DNA of 64,000 nt from Selaginella moellendorffii (taxonomy: Eukaryota > Streptophyta > Lycopodiopsida > Selaginellales > Selaginellaceae), in contig NW_003314274.1 of the NCBI RefSeq assembly GCF_000143415.4, positions 901,543 to 965,542 of the forward strand, read 5' to 3'. The notes beneath the pieces were generated by a model. The model was given only the letters and a program-made list of their open reading frames with translations, ran no database searches and was not told the DNA's origin. A program made the position numbers and the translations under genes. This document shows, piece by piece, positions 11,623 to 21,502 of the stretch; the stretch's first letter is position 1, and every line of letters begins with the position of its first letter.

Positions 11623-12144
11623 ATGGCCGCCATCGCCGCCCCTCGCATCCTCCCCTGGAGCCTTGTTCTTGTGATGGTGTTGCTCCTAGTAGCTATGCAG
11701 GTTAGCCAGCGCTCTAAGTCTCTCGTTTAGCTGCCAAATGCGTATGCCCAATCTCACGTTTTTTTTTAAATTTCGTTTCTTGTTTTCTTTTGGCTGCTCG
11801 CCTCGCTCTCGATCCAAGGTGTCTGGATCTGGATCTGGATCCATCCTCGGTGGCCATGGCCGTGAGCTGTCAGGGAAGCCGACAAGTAAGTGATACTGAT
11901 CAAATGTGTGTTCTGTGTTGTTTGTGACCCAAATTTGCAAAAACGCACCAATGCAGATTGCCCAAAGGCTTGTGCAGTCCGCTGCCAGACATCCCATTGG
12001 ACGCGCAAGCGCTGCATGAAGAACTGCAATATCTGCTGCCGCGATTGCAGCTGCGTGCCCTCTCGTCACAAGCCCAAGAGTCGGAAGGGCCACTTCGTCG
12101 AGAATTGCAGCTGCTACAAGGGGATGGGCCACTTCTGCCCATGA
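11623..12144 (+). CDS. GASA/snakin cysteine-rich secreted peptide
   Basis: There are three exons, 11623-11700, 11819-11885 and 11957-12144, with GT-AG introns that keep frame and give 110 residues. Exon 1 is a signal peptide (PWSLVLVMVLLLVAMQ). Exon 2 is a short Gly/Ser-rich linker. Exon 3 holds the GASA domain with all 12 cysteines: CPKACAVRC, RKRCMKNCNICCRDCSCVP, then ENCSCYKGMGHFCP. GASA/snakin peptides are secreted, disulfide-rich and linked to gibberellin-regulated growth or antimicrobial defence. The ending CP followed by a stop is the family's normal C-terminus. The family is certain; the particular function is not. Confidence 0.92.
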
Positions 12145-12860
12145 ATCAATCACAAGAATCCATTGCACAAAGGTTTGCCCCTTTTGCACCTCCCGATCCG
12201 TCCAGTCTTCTAGTCTGATAATGAAGGAAGATTTTTGTGAAAGCAAACGTTACTAAAAACGTGGCTTCACAAGCAATATTACTACGCTATAGTACATATT
12301 AAACAGATTGCTATTGGAATGAATGATTTATAATTTTTAATGGTTGGTATAAAAATAACACAATATATGTAGATAATAAAATAGCAATCATCATCCTTAA
12401 GCTACAAGCATAGCATATCTAGCCTGATGGTGTGGATGTGAAGATTGTTAATCATAGGTGATCAGCTATTTAGCTCATAGCAGCTATGGCTCACAATGGA
12501 GCTTTGAGAGGAACGTGCTTGTTGCCAATAAGGTTCTAGAAGCATTGTATTTGCCAGTGGATAGAATGATGTTGAGCTTCTTTATACCTGGTGATGAGTA
12601 TCTATACCTAGAAGATCTTACTTCTTTGACTTTAGATTTTTAGCATAGGTGGCCAGATTTAATGTGAGTTATAAGCTCTTGATTGTGATGGAAGTCATTC
12701 ATTCCAATATTATTTAAACCCAAGGCCATAGTATCCCAAAACGACTAATTCAAACTATATCCCCAGCACATGGTAATGAAATAAAATATCTTTTCATAAA
12801 CAATTATATCCTGTAGACGTGCCACAAAAGTTCATTTTTCATTGTTCTTCCCTAAACGGT
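12145..12860. other. Intergenic DNA, nothing recognised
   Basis: AT-rich sequence lies between the GASA gene and a broken kinase-like locus. No supported gene is present. Confidence 0.5.
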
Positions 12861-12869
12861 TGATGAACC

Positions 12870-14130
12870 TCAAACATTCTGAAGCAGTGGGGCCCGCCTT
12901 TGCATTCTCAACTTCTGAATTCTGACAAGCCTGAGATTATAGTAGTAGTAACATAAAAAGTCAAAAGTTCCCATCCCCCATATATCAACATTGCAATCGT
13001 GCTTTCCATCTATCTCAGGCGTATGAAGGGATGGCTCTAAATAACAATCTCCATCACTAGGACTCATTGCCATCATCAAAATCCGCTATCCACCAAATAA
13101 GAGCATTCATCTTGCCCACTTCAGATCCCTGTGCATGATGCTCCTGCTATGGAGCCAGACCAAGGCCTACAGAATACAAGCAAGACAATCTTTCTTTGAG
13201 CGCGGCATCACATCGTGCTCACGTTGAAAGACAATGTGGCGCTTTTCCTGGTTCGCATGTAAAGCCTTCTCAATGAATGGACATTTTCTGATCAAAGCGT
13301 ACATGCGACACGCACTCGTTGCCTTGATATCATTCGAGTACGTCTTCACCATTTTGTCCAGGTAGAATTCCAAAGTTTTCCCACTCGGTCGAGTCATGCT
13401 CCAAGCACACTCGAACTCGAAAGTTGACAGATTCGTTCCAGCTTGTAGACAAGCTGTGCAACCTTCAGGCAAGCGATGAAGATTCCCAAGCGACCTTCTG
13501 CAGTCCTTATATCAAACGTTAGTAGACCCAGCCGGTGTGTCGCTCCATCCTCCTGACAGAGGACACAGAACGTAACCAGAATATGCTCTGGCATAGTACG
13601 CAGGGATGTAGGGAATAGAAGCACCGTAAGGCCACCCATGCTTATCCACCAGTTCATCTGCAGGATCTCCTGGTGTATCCTCTTCCCCCATCTCCTCGCC
13701 CTTGAATAGGACGTAGCCATTGCCAGATGCGTAGGCAGCATCTGGCCTCAACAAGCTCTCCAAGTTCTTGTTCCCCAAGTAAACGACTAATCTTCCCATA
13801 GAAGAAACGCACTGGTTCTGTGATAAGTGCGTCGTATGAGTAATGGAATGCATTCTCAATACCCTGGGCGGGGACGTCGGCGGACGCGTCGTTGAGAATG
13901 TTGCAGACAAACTTGCTCATACGAGTGGCCAAGCCAGTCACCTCGTCCGGCGTAAATATCTGGGACCTGTTCAAGGGCAGCTGCTTCCAGACGTTCTCAG
14001 GAACAGGGAACCTCAAGTGTTCCGGAAAAGGTTGGTAATAGAAGTTCCGCTAACCATCCAGATCCGGCAGGGCTATGAGAGACTTACGAAGCTCATCCCT
14101 CAGATAAAGTATAGGCAGTTCTGCAGTAAA
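12870..14130 (-). pseudogene. Protein-kinase-like gene, broken
   Basis: Minus-strand blocks in order: LPILYLRDELRKSLIALP (about 14125-14070), PENVWKQLPLNRSQIF and TGLATRMSKFVCNILNDA (about 14000-13900), a central region with GEEMGEEDTPGDPADE and TFDIRTAEGRLGIFIACL (about 13500), then a kinase catalytic loop, LHSRSIMHRDLK (about 13150), and HTPEIDGKHDCNVDIWGMG (about 13040-12980), which resembles the PE and D-x-W-x-x-G subdomains. The reading frame changes near 13515 and again around 13430, and stops fall just after HRDLKWAR. The DFG position reads ADFDDG in another frame. It is probably a pseudogene of an unusual kinase-like family. Some frame changes could be short introns. Confidence 0.45.
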
Positions 14131-14149
14131 AACTTATGGGATTGCAAAA

Positions 14150-15700
14150 GTTAAGGGACTCAAAACTCACTGGCCTCGTCAGGTCCTGCGTGAGAAAACC
14201 ACACAAGAACTTTTCAGCGATGAAAACAAATTCAAACAAGCAACCGACCTTTACCCTTAAAGTTAAGGGTGATTTTTTAAGTATTTTAGTTTCACACGAA
14301 CCTTTAAGCTAATTATTAATGCTTACCATTAAATTTATGTAATTTGTTCCAATTCGCACATTTTTTCCCTTATACTTACCTTTACCGTTAAATTTTAGGA
14401 AGTTAAGTCCTAGTCAACTTAAGTTTAAGTTAACTTTTGCTGCGTGGTGAGTGGGCTGCTGATCGCACAAGGTAGTGCACAAATTTGGAGCACCAGATCT
14501 AACACCACCACTTGATCTTGACCTATCTAGTTCTGAGCGTGCTCTAGTCACTCTCTCTCTGTATCCAGAGCTTTGGATCAAGGGATTGGCATTCAGCGCT
14601 TCCATCGCTCACTGGATCTGCCTTTGCTTCTTTATCGTGGCTCCACTCTTAAATCCTTGTGATGCCGATTATCCATAGAGGATCTTTGCACTGTGCCGTG
14701 TGCTGCAAGAAATTCTTGGAGACACTGCCAATCAGAATCCCACACGAATTATGAATTGGGAAAAACGACTCAACAGAGATTAAATGTTAAATATATGGAA
14801 AACACTTTAAGGTAAACCCTTATGTTAAAGTTTTAAACTTAAGTATGTGTGCAAAATGAAAAACCTTAAAAGCTTAAGTAAAATTACATAGCAATTTAAA
14901 GGTAATGGCCGATGCGAGAAAGGCTTCTAATACACCCATTCATGAGCTAGCCTTATCCAGAAAGAAGAATAGCATGCTCACTGCTATCACACGGCGAACG
15001 CAAACAACAAATGCAAACCATGCATACCTGGCCGAGCCTGGAGTGTGGGAGCTGCAACCGAAAAAGCTTTGTCAGTGGCATCAAACAGCCTATGAATCCA
15101 TAGGATTCGTAGGATTCAAAGACATACCTGACGGAGTAGCCAGGAACAGAAGCATTAGGAGTAAGTACTTGTAACTTTGTAAATGTAACAACCGGCATAA
15201 CTATCCTCCCACCGGCAACCCGACTCCATACGCCTTTGGCCTTGGAGGCAATTTTACCTTCAATTCCTGAAGGAGAGCCTTGCCAACCAACGTACTCTTC
15301 ACTCATCGTGTTTGGATGAATTCTGCCGCGCTCTTTATCTATATCTATAGATGGGCTCCGTCCCGAAAGGCGTGCATGGCTTAGGCTCCCAGTGCTTTGC
15401 GAAGGCCAGCCTACTACTTCAAGTTTGTGGATTGGGCTTATGGTCTTGCAGGCGTTGACAGCTGTAAGCTTTGGGCTTTGTCACATTCAAATGGTAACGC
15501 CTAAAATTCAAATGGTGGCTGGACATTGATATTCTTTTGATTAACTTCTGCAAATTCAAACCATAATGGTTATTATATATAAGGCCAACCTATTGATTCC
15601 ACTCTCCAATATAGTTAGGCAATGAAAAGGATCAGGGAAGACACCTGAACTTAGTTTATTACGTGATGCTTATAACATGACTATTCAAGGGAGATCCTCA
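14150..15700. other. Mostly non-coding; possible isolated exon at 15306-15120 (minus)
   Basis: The minus strand opens at an ATG at 15306 (MSEEYVGWQG, KAKGVWSRVAGGRIVMP) and runs to a plausible GT donor after GYSV at about 15130. A further mini-exon (SHTPGSA) may follow. I cannot assemble a full protein. It could be the 5' end of the broken kinase-like locus downstream. The rest is AT-rich. Confidence 0.3.
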
Positions 15701-15710
15701 TGTGCTTGAT

Positions 15711-15790
15711 TCATGCAACAAGGTCTTGGCCAGCCTTGATTCCCGTTCACCGTGCGTAGCCACTGTAGTCTTTGCTTGTGTGCTCATAGG
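15711..15790 (-). pseudogene. Polyamine oxidase C-terminal fragment
   Basis: About 80 bp match the polyamine oxidase gene at roughly 7128-7215 on the same strand. The translation reads EHTSKDYSGYA, then TGIKAGQDLVA, against EHTSQKYSGYV and TGIEAGKDLVA in the intact gene. A small deletion breaks the frame in the middle, and flanking exons are absent. It is a short duplicated fragment. Confidence 0.7.
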
Positions 15791-15799
15791 ATGATTGTA

Positions 15800-16415
15800 A
15801 AACTTACAAAGATAATATTTGTAGTTTTGTTTTATATACTTTTAATACTAGAGAAAAATATATAAAGTGTTTAAAATCCACATGTATACATGCTTAGAGG
15901 TTTTCATTTATCTCCTGGGAGATCTAGATTTGCTAATAGTTATCTTCTACTCACCATTTTTTTTTCCATTTTGTATACAGTGGTGTTACCACCTTTATCA
16001 TTCTATTCAGTGGAATAGAACTAAAGCTGGCTGAAGATGGGTTTACCTAGAGTGTTTCACTAAGACCATTTCTAAATTCAAACAGCTCTAAAAATCCCAA
16101 AAATTGTTAGAATCATTAAGTATTGAACTGGAAATGCTTGGTTTTCTATATTCAAAATATTAATAATATCTTGAATATTTTTTTGTTAAGTTAAATATTA
16201 ATAGATAATAGCATTATAGTATTTGTATTCTTTAATTCAATAATAGTTATAAATAAAGTGAGACGTATAAAGATAATTTTTATCAATTAATCCAAGATCA
16301 TCTAAGCGCCAGAATTTGCTTGGTTGTCACAACTTTGTGTAAAGCATTTTGCCAATTATTATTTTGCTCATCACATCTTAAAGTCCCTCTAGAAAGAAAA
16401 CTTCTTGCGACCACT
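15800..16415. other. AT-rich intergenic DNA
   Basis: Strongly AT-rich with no recognisable gene. It ends at the tRNA-Arg gene. Confidence 0.5.
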
Positions 16416-16489
16416 CGACCACAGAGGGATTCGAACCCTCGACCTTCAGATCCGAAGTCTGACGCGCTAATCCACTGCGCTATGCAGCC
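16416..16489 (-). tRNA. trnR-UCG: tRNA-Arg (TCG), inverted second copy
   Basis: A 74-nt cloverleaf with anticodon TCG in the loop CTTCGGA. It matches the tRNA at 4059-4132 except for acceptor base 4 (T instead of C, still able to pair with G) and the base after the stem. A-box and B-box are intact, so it should be transcribable by RNA polymerase III. Confidence 0.93.
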
Positions 16490-16491
16490 AA

Positions 16492-16950
16492 TTACACGCT
16501 TAGCAAAAGGATTAGTTTTGGATATTTAACGATCAAGGAATCTGCATCCCAAAATCCGGGGACGCAAATCGTCCTTGGGCGATCGCTCTTCGCAGCAATC
16601 TCTCCAGATTCTTGTTGCTCATGATAGCCTGGCTTCCTCAACATCGGATTGCTTCCCACCAAGTAATGCCCCATGAAAGACATTCCCGCATTGTTGAGCA
16701 TCCTCACATACGAGTCCCTGGCCATCCGGAGCAGCGATTTGGGCGCCAGAAAAATGCTAATCCTGCCCACGAATCGACGCAGTCTCAGCTTCCTGACGAC
16801 TCTCGCTCGCCACAATCGCTGCTTGGTGGGTGTGTTGGGATCGATCGGCCGCACTGTTCTTCGCTTGTTACTACTCCGGTGCCATGGGTTCGACGATCCA
16901 ACGCGCTGGCAGCTCCACCTGGAGAAGAACCTCGTCTTGGACAGTCCCAT
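16492..16950 (-). CDS. Diverged copy of the small basic protein gene, C-terminus frameshifted
   Basis: The 152-residue frame starts MGLSKTRFFSRWSCQRVGSS and follows the protein at 3536-4000 through LLAPKSLLRMARDSYV and FMGHYLVGSNP. A small deletion near 16650 then shifts the frame: the bases for the family's C-terminal block (MSNKNLERLLRRAIAQGRF) are still present but out of frame, replaced by an unrelated tail ending LILLLSV. The stop falls 2 bp before the tRNA-Arg gene. It is either a pseudogene or a gene with an altered C-terminus. Confidence 0.55.
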   Translation of the reverse strand: MGLSKTRFFSRWSCQRVGSSNPWHRSSNKRRTVRPIDPNTPTKQRLWRARVVRKLRLRRFVGRISIFLAPKSLLRMARDSYVRMLNNAGMSFMGHYLVGSNPMLRKPGYHEQQESGEIAAKSDRPRTICVPGFWDADSLIVKYPKLILLLSV

Positions 16951-17304
16951 GGTCTTCCCAAGCGATCTCTAATCCACACAACTTCCTTGACTAGAATCTT
17001 TGGAGAGAAATAGTCTCTGGATGTTGACCTGGTCAATGCCTGTGTGACCGGAATCTTTCCAACATATGCCCCTCCAATGAACGTGCAACGAGGCACGAAT
17101 TGATAACCTCCAATGCCGTGTTAACATATTTTCCATATTATACTTTATGATCACGTACATATAAAATGTATATACATTTTGGAAACATATACTTTGTGAT
17201 CGCGCACATTATATGTGGTGGAAACACGACGTATACTTTATGGTCACTTCTCAGACGTATATATATAATAGGAAACATACGTTTTTCACACTGATCGAAT
17301 CGAA

Positions 17305-19122
17305 TCACCAGTAGTCTCCACACGAGCACCACCCGTCTCTAAAGTGGTGGAATCGGTACGGATCGCGCAGAACAATCTCCCTCCCGGTGATCCTGGATAT
17401 GAACTTACTCGCGGTGTGACAATCCGTACACACCCGCAAGTTCTTGATCACGTAGAGGCTCTTCCTGGCCGGGGTCGCGACGCTGCCAAACGCGATGGCC
17501 AGCTTCTCGCTGTGGTACCACAGCATCTGTTCCTTCTCCTCTTCCTCGCCATCTCGCAACGCCGAGCTCCTGTCCTGGATGTATCCCAGAGCTTTCATCT
17601 GCGATCCCAGCCGCGATAGCTCCTGGTAAATCTCCTCCCGTCGAGGATGAGCTCTGTCCCCGGCCACGAACTCGTGAACCTTATCGCCAACTTCAATGCT
17701 GCTTCTTCCACTGGGCTTCTTCACGCCCTTGTCCGCCATGAGTTTCCGGATCCTCGCAACGTCGTCCCAGCGGTCTCTCGCTGCGTAGATGTTGGAGAGC
17801 AGCACGTACGGGGCTGAGTACTCCGGCTCCATCTCGAAGAGCCTCTCGGCACAAAGCTCGCCGAGCTCCACATTGGAGTGAGCTCTACACGCGCTCAGCA
17901 TCGTCGTCCAGGCCAACGAGTCCGGCTCCAAAGGCATCGAGTGGAGAATGTTCCAGGCCTGGTCAAGGTTCCCGCTGCGGCCGAGGAGATCTATCATGCA
18001 TCGGTAGTGCTGAGAACTCGGCTGGATCCCAAACACCGTCTCCATGGATCCGAAGTAGCTACGGCCCCTCTCGATCAGCCTTGCATGGCTGCAAGCGCAC
18101 AGGACGTGCACGAAAGTGATCGCGTTCGGTCTCGCGTTGTTGGTTGCCTCCTTCATCCTCTCGAAAACTTGCAAGGACATCTCTCCTTGCCCGTTCTGAG
18201 CGTAAGCCGCGATCATCGAGTTCCACAACGCAACATCCCTGTCCGGGAACGCCTCGAAAACCTGCCTTGCTTCGTCAACGCTGCCACACTTCCCATACAT
18301 GTTGATCACTGCACACCTTACGACACGGTCCCGCAAGAAGCCCGCCCTGTCAACCAGCCCGTGGAGCTCCCTGCCTTTGGAAATCCCAGCCATGCTCGAG
18401 CACGCGTCCAGCAAGCTCACGTACGTGCTCTTGTTGGGAGCGACCTTCTCCGCTGCCATCCTTGCAAAAAGCTTGAAAGCCTTCCTGCAATGCCCGTTTT
18501 GAGCATACGCCGCCACCATCGCGTTCCAGGCCACCACGTCCCTGTTCGTCATCCTCTCAAACACCGACTTGGCATCGTCCACGCTCCCACACTTCCCGTA
18601 CATGTTGAGCACGGCAGTGCACAGAACAACGTCGGAATCCAGGAAACCAAGGACTCGGTCATGGAGTCTTCTCCCAGTGGAAAGATCGCCCAAGCTGGAG
18701 CACGCGTCCAAAACAGCGACAAAAGTTATCTTGTCGGCTTTAGCGCCCTCCAAATCCATCCTGTGCATCATCCGGACGGCTTCCCTGTAGCACCCGTTCT
18801 GGGCATATGCAGCGATCATCATCGTCCACGAGTAGACGTTCCTGGCTTGCATGCTCTCGAACACTGCTCTTGCATCTTCGACGCTGCCACACTTCCCGTA
18901 CATCTCTACCAGAAGATTGCCGAAATATCTGTCTCTGTGGTACCTCGCCCGGACAAGATAAGCGTGGACTCGTTTGCCTTCGGCCAGAGCTTTGAAATCG
19001 CCGCACTGCCTCAGCAACGTCGGCACTGCCTCCGGCTTCACGTCAAGACCCCTCTGCCTCTCCAGTTCATCTATGCCTTCCAAGAGCTTTGGACAACACT
19101 GGAGTCCAGTTGAAGTCCCCAT
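17305..19122 (-). CDS. PPR-DYW protein, C-to-U RNA editing factor type (605 aa)
   Basis: A single-exon gene. The ROOT-like start (VPTLLRQCGDFKALAEGKRVHAYL) is followed by PLS repeats (NLLVEMYGKCGSVEDARAVFESM, NVYSWTMMIAAYAQNG), then E/E+ motifs and a complete DYW domain. The deaminase signature is present: HSEKLAIAFG supplies His and Glu, VCTDCH the Cys pair, and the protein ends CSCGDYW. DYW proteins deaminate specific cytidines in plastid or mitochondrial transcripts. No transit peptide is evident: the ATG lies only 15 bp after the in-frame stop of the carboxypeptidase gene, so there is no room for one without splicing. A decayed inverted copy lies at 2031-3260. Confidence 0.93.
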   Translation of the reverse strand: MGTSTGLQCCPKLLEGIDELERQRGLDVKPEAVPTLLRQCGDFKALAEGKRVHAYLVRARYHRDRYFGNLLVEMYGKCGSVEDARAVFESMQARNVYSWTMMIAAYAQNGCYREAVRMMHRMDLEGAKADKITFVAVLDACSSLGDLSTGRRLHDRVLGFLDSDVVLCTAVLNMYGKCGSVDDAKSVFERMTNRDVVAWNAMVAAYAQNGHCRKAFKLFARMAAEKVAPNKSTYVSLLDACSSMAGISKGRELHGLVDRAGFLRDRVVRCAVINMYGKCGSVDEARQVFEAFPDRDVALWNSMIAAYAQNGQGEMSLQVFERMKEATNNARPNAITFVHVLCACSHARLIERGRSYFGSMETVFGIQPSSQHYRCMIDLLGRSGNLDQAWNILHSMPLEPDSLAWTTMLSACRAHSNVELGELCAERLFEMEPEYSAPYVLLSNIYAARDRWDDVARIRKLMADKGVKKPSGRSSIEVGDKVHEFVAGDRAHPRREEIYQELSRLGSQMKALGYIQDRSSALRDGEEEEKEQMLWYHSEKLAIAFGSVATPARKSLYVIKNLRVCTDCHTASKFISRITGREIVLRDPYRFHHFRDGWCSCGDYW

Positions 19123-19137
19123 GCCAGCGCGCTGCTT

Positions 19138-21342
19138 TCAAACCTTTGCTGGAGACTTTTCTGACCGTAACCATAGCCTTCGCTTGCACCCGAAGCAGGA
19201 GAACAAGATGACCAACACCCCGAGAAAGGATAGGAACGTGAACTTGGAATGGTATAAGAGTAGCGCCATCGTATCACTGTCGTCGTGCGTTGTCATGAGC
19301 CGCATTAGTTTGTGCTGCTGTCCAACTCCACCTGTAGGGTCCAATATAAAATCGAGTGCTGTAGACTCGCCATTCGGTGACAAAACATGTACCGAACGGC
19401 TTGTATGCCCATCCATGCTTGCAGTTACTGTGAATCCATGCTAAAGCTTAGATTTCGCCAGAAGAATTTTTTACCTTTGTATGCCTTCCCGGGAGGAAGT
19501 AGCCTGTGATAGTTGCCAAACTGTGAAGTTGCTTTAATCTGCCACACAGAAGTTCATTGTCAATCAAAAGTTGCCTGAAACTACTGACGTACTGTTTGAT
19601 TGAAGCCATCAACTTGGATAGTCGCAGCCAGGGGAAGCCCACTTGCAGATGAGAAGACTTTCCCATGCACACCACTCTGACGAAAGAACTACAATAATTT
19701 CGTGCTTCTTAAGATCAATAAAAATTTACCTTGAATGTACTTGAAACAAGCTCGAGCATGCTTTGTCGATTCTCTTCCCATATTTGTACAATCTGAATAA
19801 CCAACACTCGAGCTGTAAAGACTGGCCCGTTTCGTAAAACTTTACGCAAACCTGACTTTCTGGTGGCCATTTGGTGTCGTAAATTTCTAACGTCAGTTCA
19901 AGACAGCGAGCATGAATATAATTCCAATCCTGCATCCCTCCGTAGAGAGGATACCTGAATCCAGATTCAACGCACATAAGGCTTGACCAGAAAACTGCAC
20001 GTACAAACCATGCTGCGCCATTTGTTATTCCACCAGGAAACTCATGGCTTTTAGACATGTTCCGATGGGCTTTGCTGTACACTGAAGCAAGAAAACGAAA
20101 GGTAGAGTCGTCAGGAGACTCCGCGTACTTCGAACTGCAAATAAACTAGAAAGTCAGACACTTGTTTGGATCAAACTAACGATGAAAAACCTTTTATCTA
20201 CGTTGCCATCCCATGGATAATTTGCTACTAAAGCACCCTGAGATGTAAACAAAATTATATATAAATTAAAAAAATGAAAGGTAAAGAAAACGACAGTACC
20301 TCATGCAAGCTTGCAGAAGCTACAAAATTATTCTGCCTGATCCATTTCATTACCGCCAGTGTTTCTGGCTGCCTCCTTGCCTCGTTATTATTTTGAGGGA
20401 AAAACTGTAGAGGGCTTCTTCAAGTTAGGCGGCAATCAAAGCACCTGAGGACGGCCAACACCCTTAGAGCTAACCGTTGGCAGCAAGGGCGATGCACAAA
20501 TACCTACCTGGTCAGGAAAATCTCGATTCAGGTCTACATTGTTAGCGTTGTTCCTCGATCGATTCGCAAATCCATCGGGATTCATTGATGGAAGAAGATG
20601 AAGGTGCACGTTGTCAATAATACTTGTCGCCTGCGTAGAGATAGAAGTAGAACGCGTTACAAACTTGTAACTCACTCTCTTACCATGGCATCCCTTTTAT
20701 AATTCATACACAACCAATCTGCCAAGCGTATTGTAAGCTCCCGGCCCACTGGTTCATCTCCGTGCATATTTCCCACGAACTGAAAATGCCCGAGAACTTG
20801 GTAAACAGATAAAAGGAAATAAAGAAATTTCACACCTTGAACGCGGGTTCTGCTTCAGCTTGTCCAGGCATGTCTGAAAGTTCGAGCACCCACTGCACAA
20901 AAGAAGAAGAAGAAAAAGTTAAAACGAGAGAACGAAGACAATGGAAACGTACCAAATCTCTGCCTTGAACAGATGTTCCAATGCTGCAATACAATGCAAA
21001 CTATGTTATCGTTTTCTTTTTCTCTGGCAAAGAGAATGACAAACTCTGACCTGTTCAGCCTTGAAATTCTCCCGCAGCGCACGGAGAAATCTTTGAGCCA
21101 ATCCTCAAGCTCGGTGTTACTCAAATACCTGGAAATCCCACACGAATTAAGCATCGACAGCAGCAAAATCTTCTTACTTGTTAGCAAATTTCCCAGATGA
21201 TACAGCTGAAAGAAAAACTCTGTGAATCAAAGAAATACAATGCCGATCAATCGATCGCCTAACCTGTGCTGCCGCCGTGCTCGCGGATCGCCCCAGCTCC
21301 CAGCGCCATCGCAAGCGCCAGAATGATTGGAAAGAACACCAT
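19138..21342 (-). CDS. SOL1: Carboxypeptidase D-like metallocarboxypeptidase (M14B), SOL1 type
   Basis: A multi-exon gene with small introns. Exon 1 begins MVFFPIILALAMALGAGA, a signal peptide. Later exons encode NTELEDWLKDFSVRCGRISR, FVGNMHGDEPVGRELTIRLA (zinc ligands His and Glu of HxxE), NVHLHLLPSMNPDGF, NNANNVDLNRDFPDQ, NNEARRQPETLAVMKWI, YPLYGGMQDWNYIHARCLEL with catalytic LTLE, then a transthyretin-like domain (SGVHGKVFSSASGLPL). The last exon (19416-19138) has a transmembrane segment (FLSFLGVLVILFSCFGC) and a basic tail. Arabidopsis SOL1 processes CLE peptide precursors by removing a C-terminal basic residue; a similar role here is inferred. It shares a promoter region with the TMEM161-like gene. 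Its stop codon abuts the PPR-DYW start. Confidence 0.9.
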
Positions 21343-21502
21343 CCCCGCAACGCATTCAAAGATCTAGGGTTTTAACCCTCTCTTAGGTATGCCAAACAAT
21401 GTCGCCAGAGAAGTATGATCTCATCGCTAGCTCGCCAAGGAATCTCGCGGCATTGCCCGATTTGGCAAATAATATTTCTCTTTCGAGATCTAGGGTTTGC
21501 TT
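21343..21502. promoter_or_regulatory. Divergent promoter region with paired telo-boxes
   Basis: The 160 bp between two divergent start codons must hold both promoters and 5' leaders. It contains CTAGGGTTTT at about 21364 and CTAGGGTTTG at about 21490, one next to each gene. These are telo-box type elements (AAACCCTA) common near start sites of plant housekeeping genes. Confidence 0.6.

Noticed and set aside
17878-19113. 411-codon open frame on the plus strand
   Set aside because: It is the antisense shadow of the intact PPR-DYW gene, whose repeats and DYW domain are unmistakable on the minus strand.
15711-19122. Idea that the polyamine oxidase scrap is part of the inverted duplication
   Set aside because: Its orientation is direct relative to the parent gene, whereas every other unit of the duplication is inverted.
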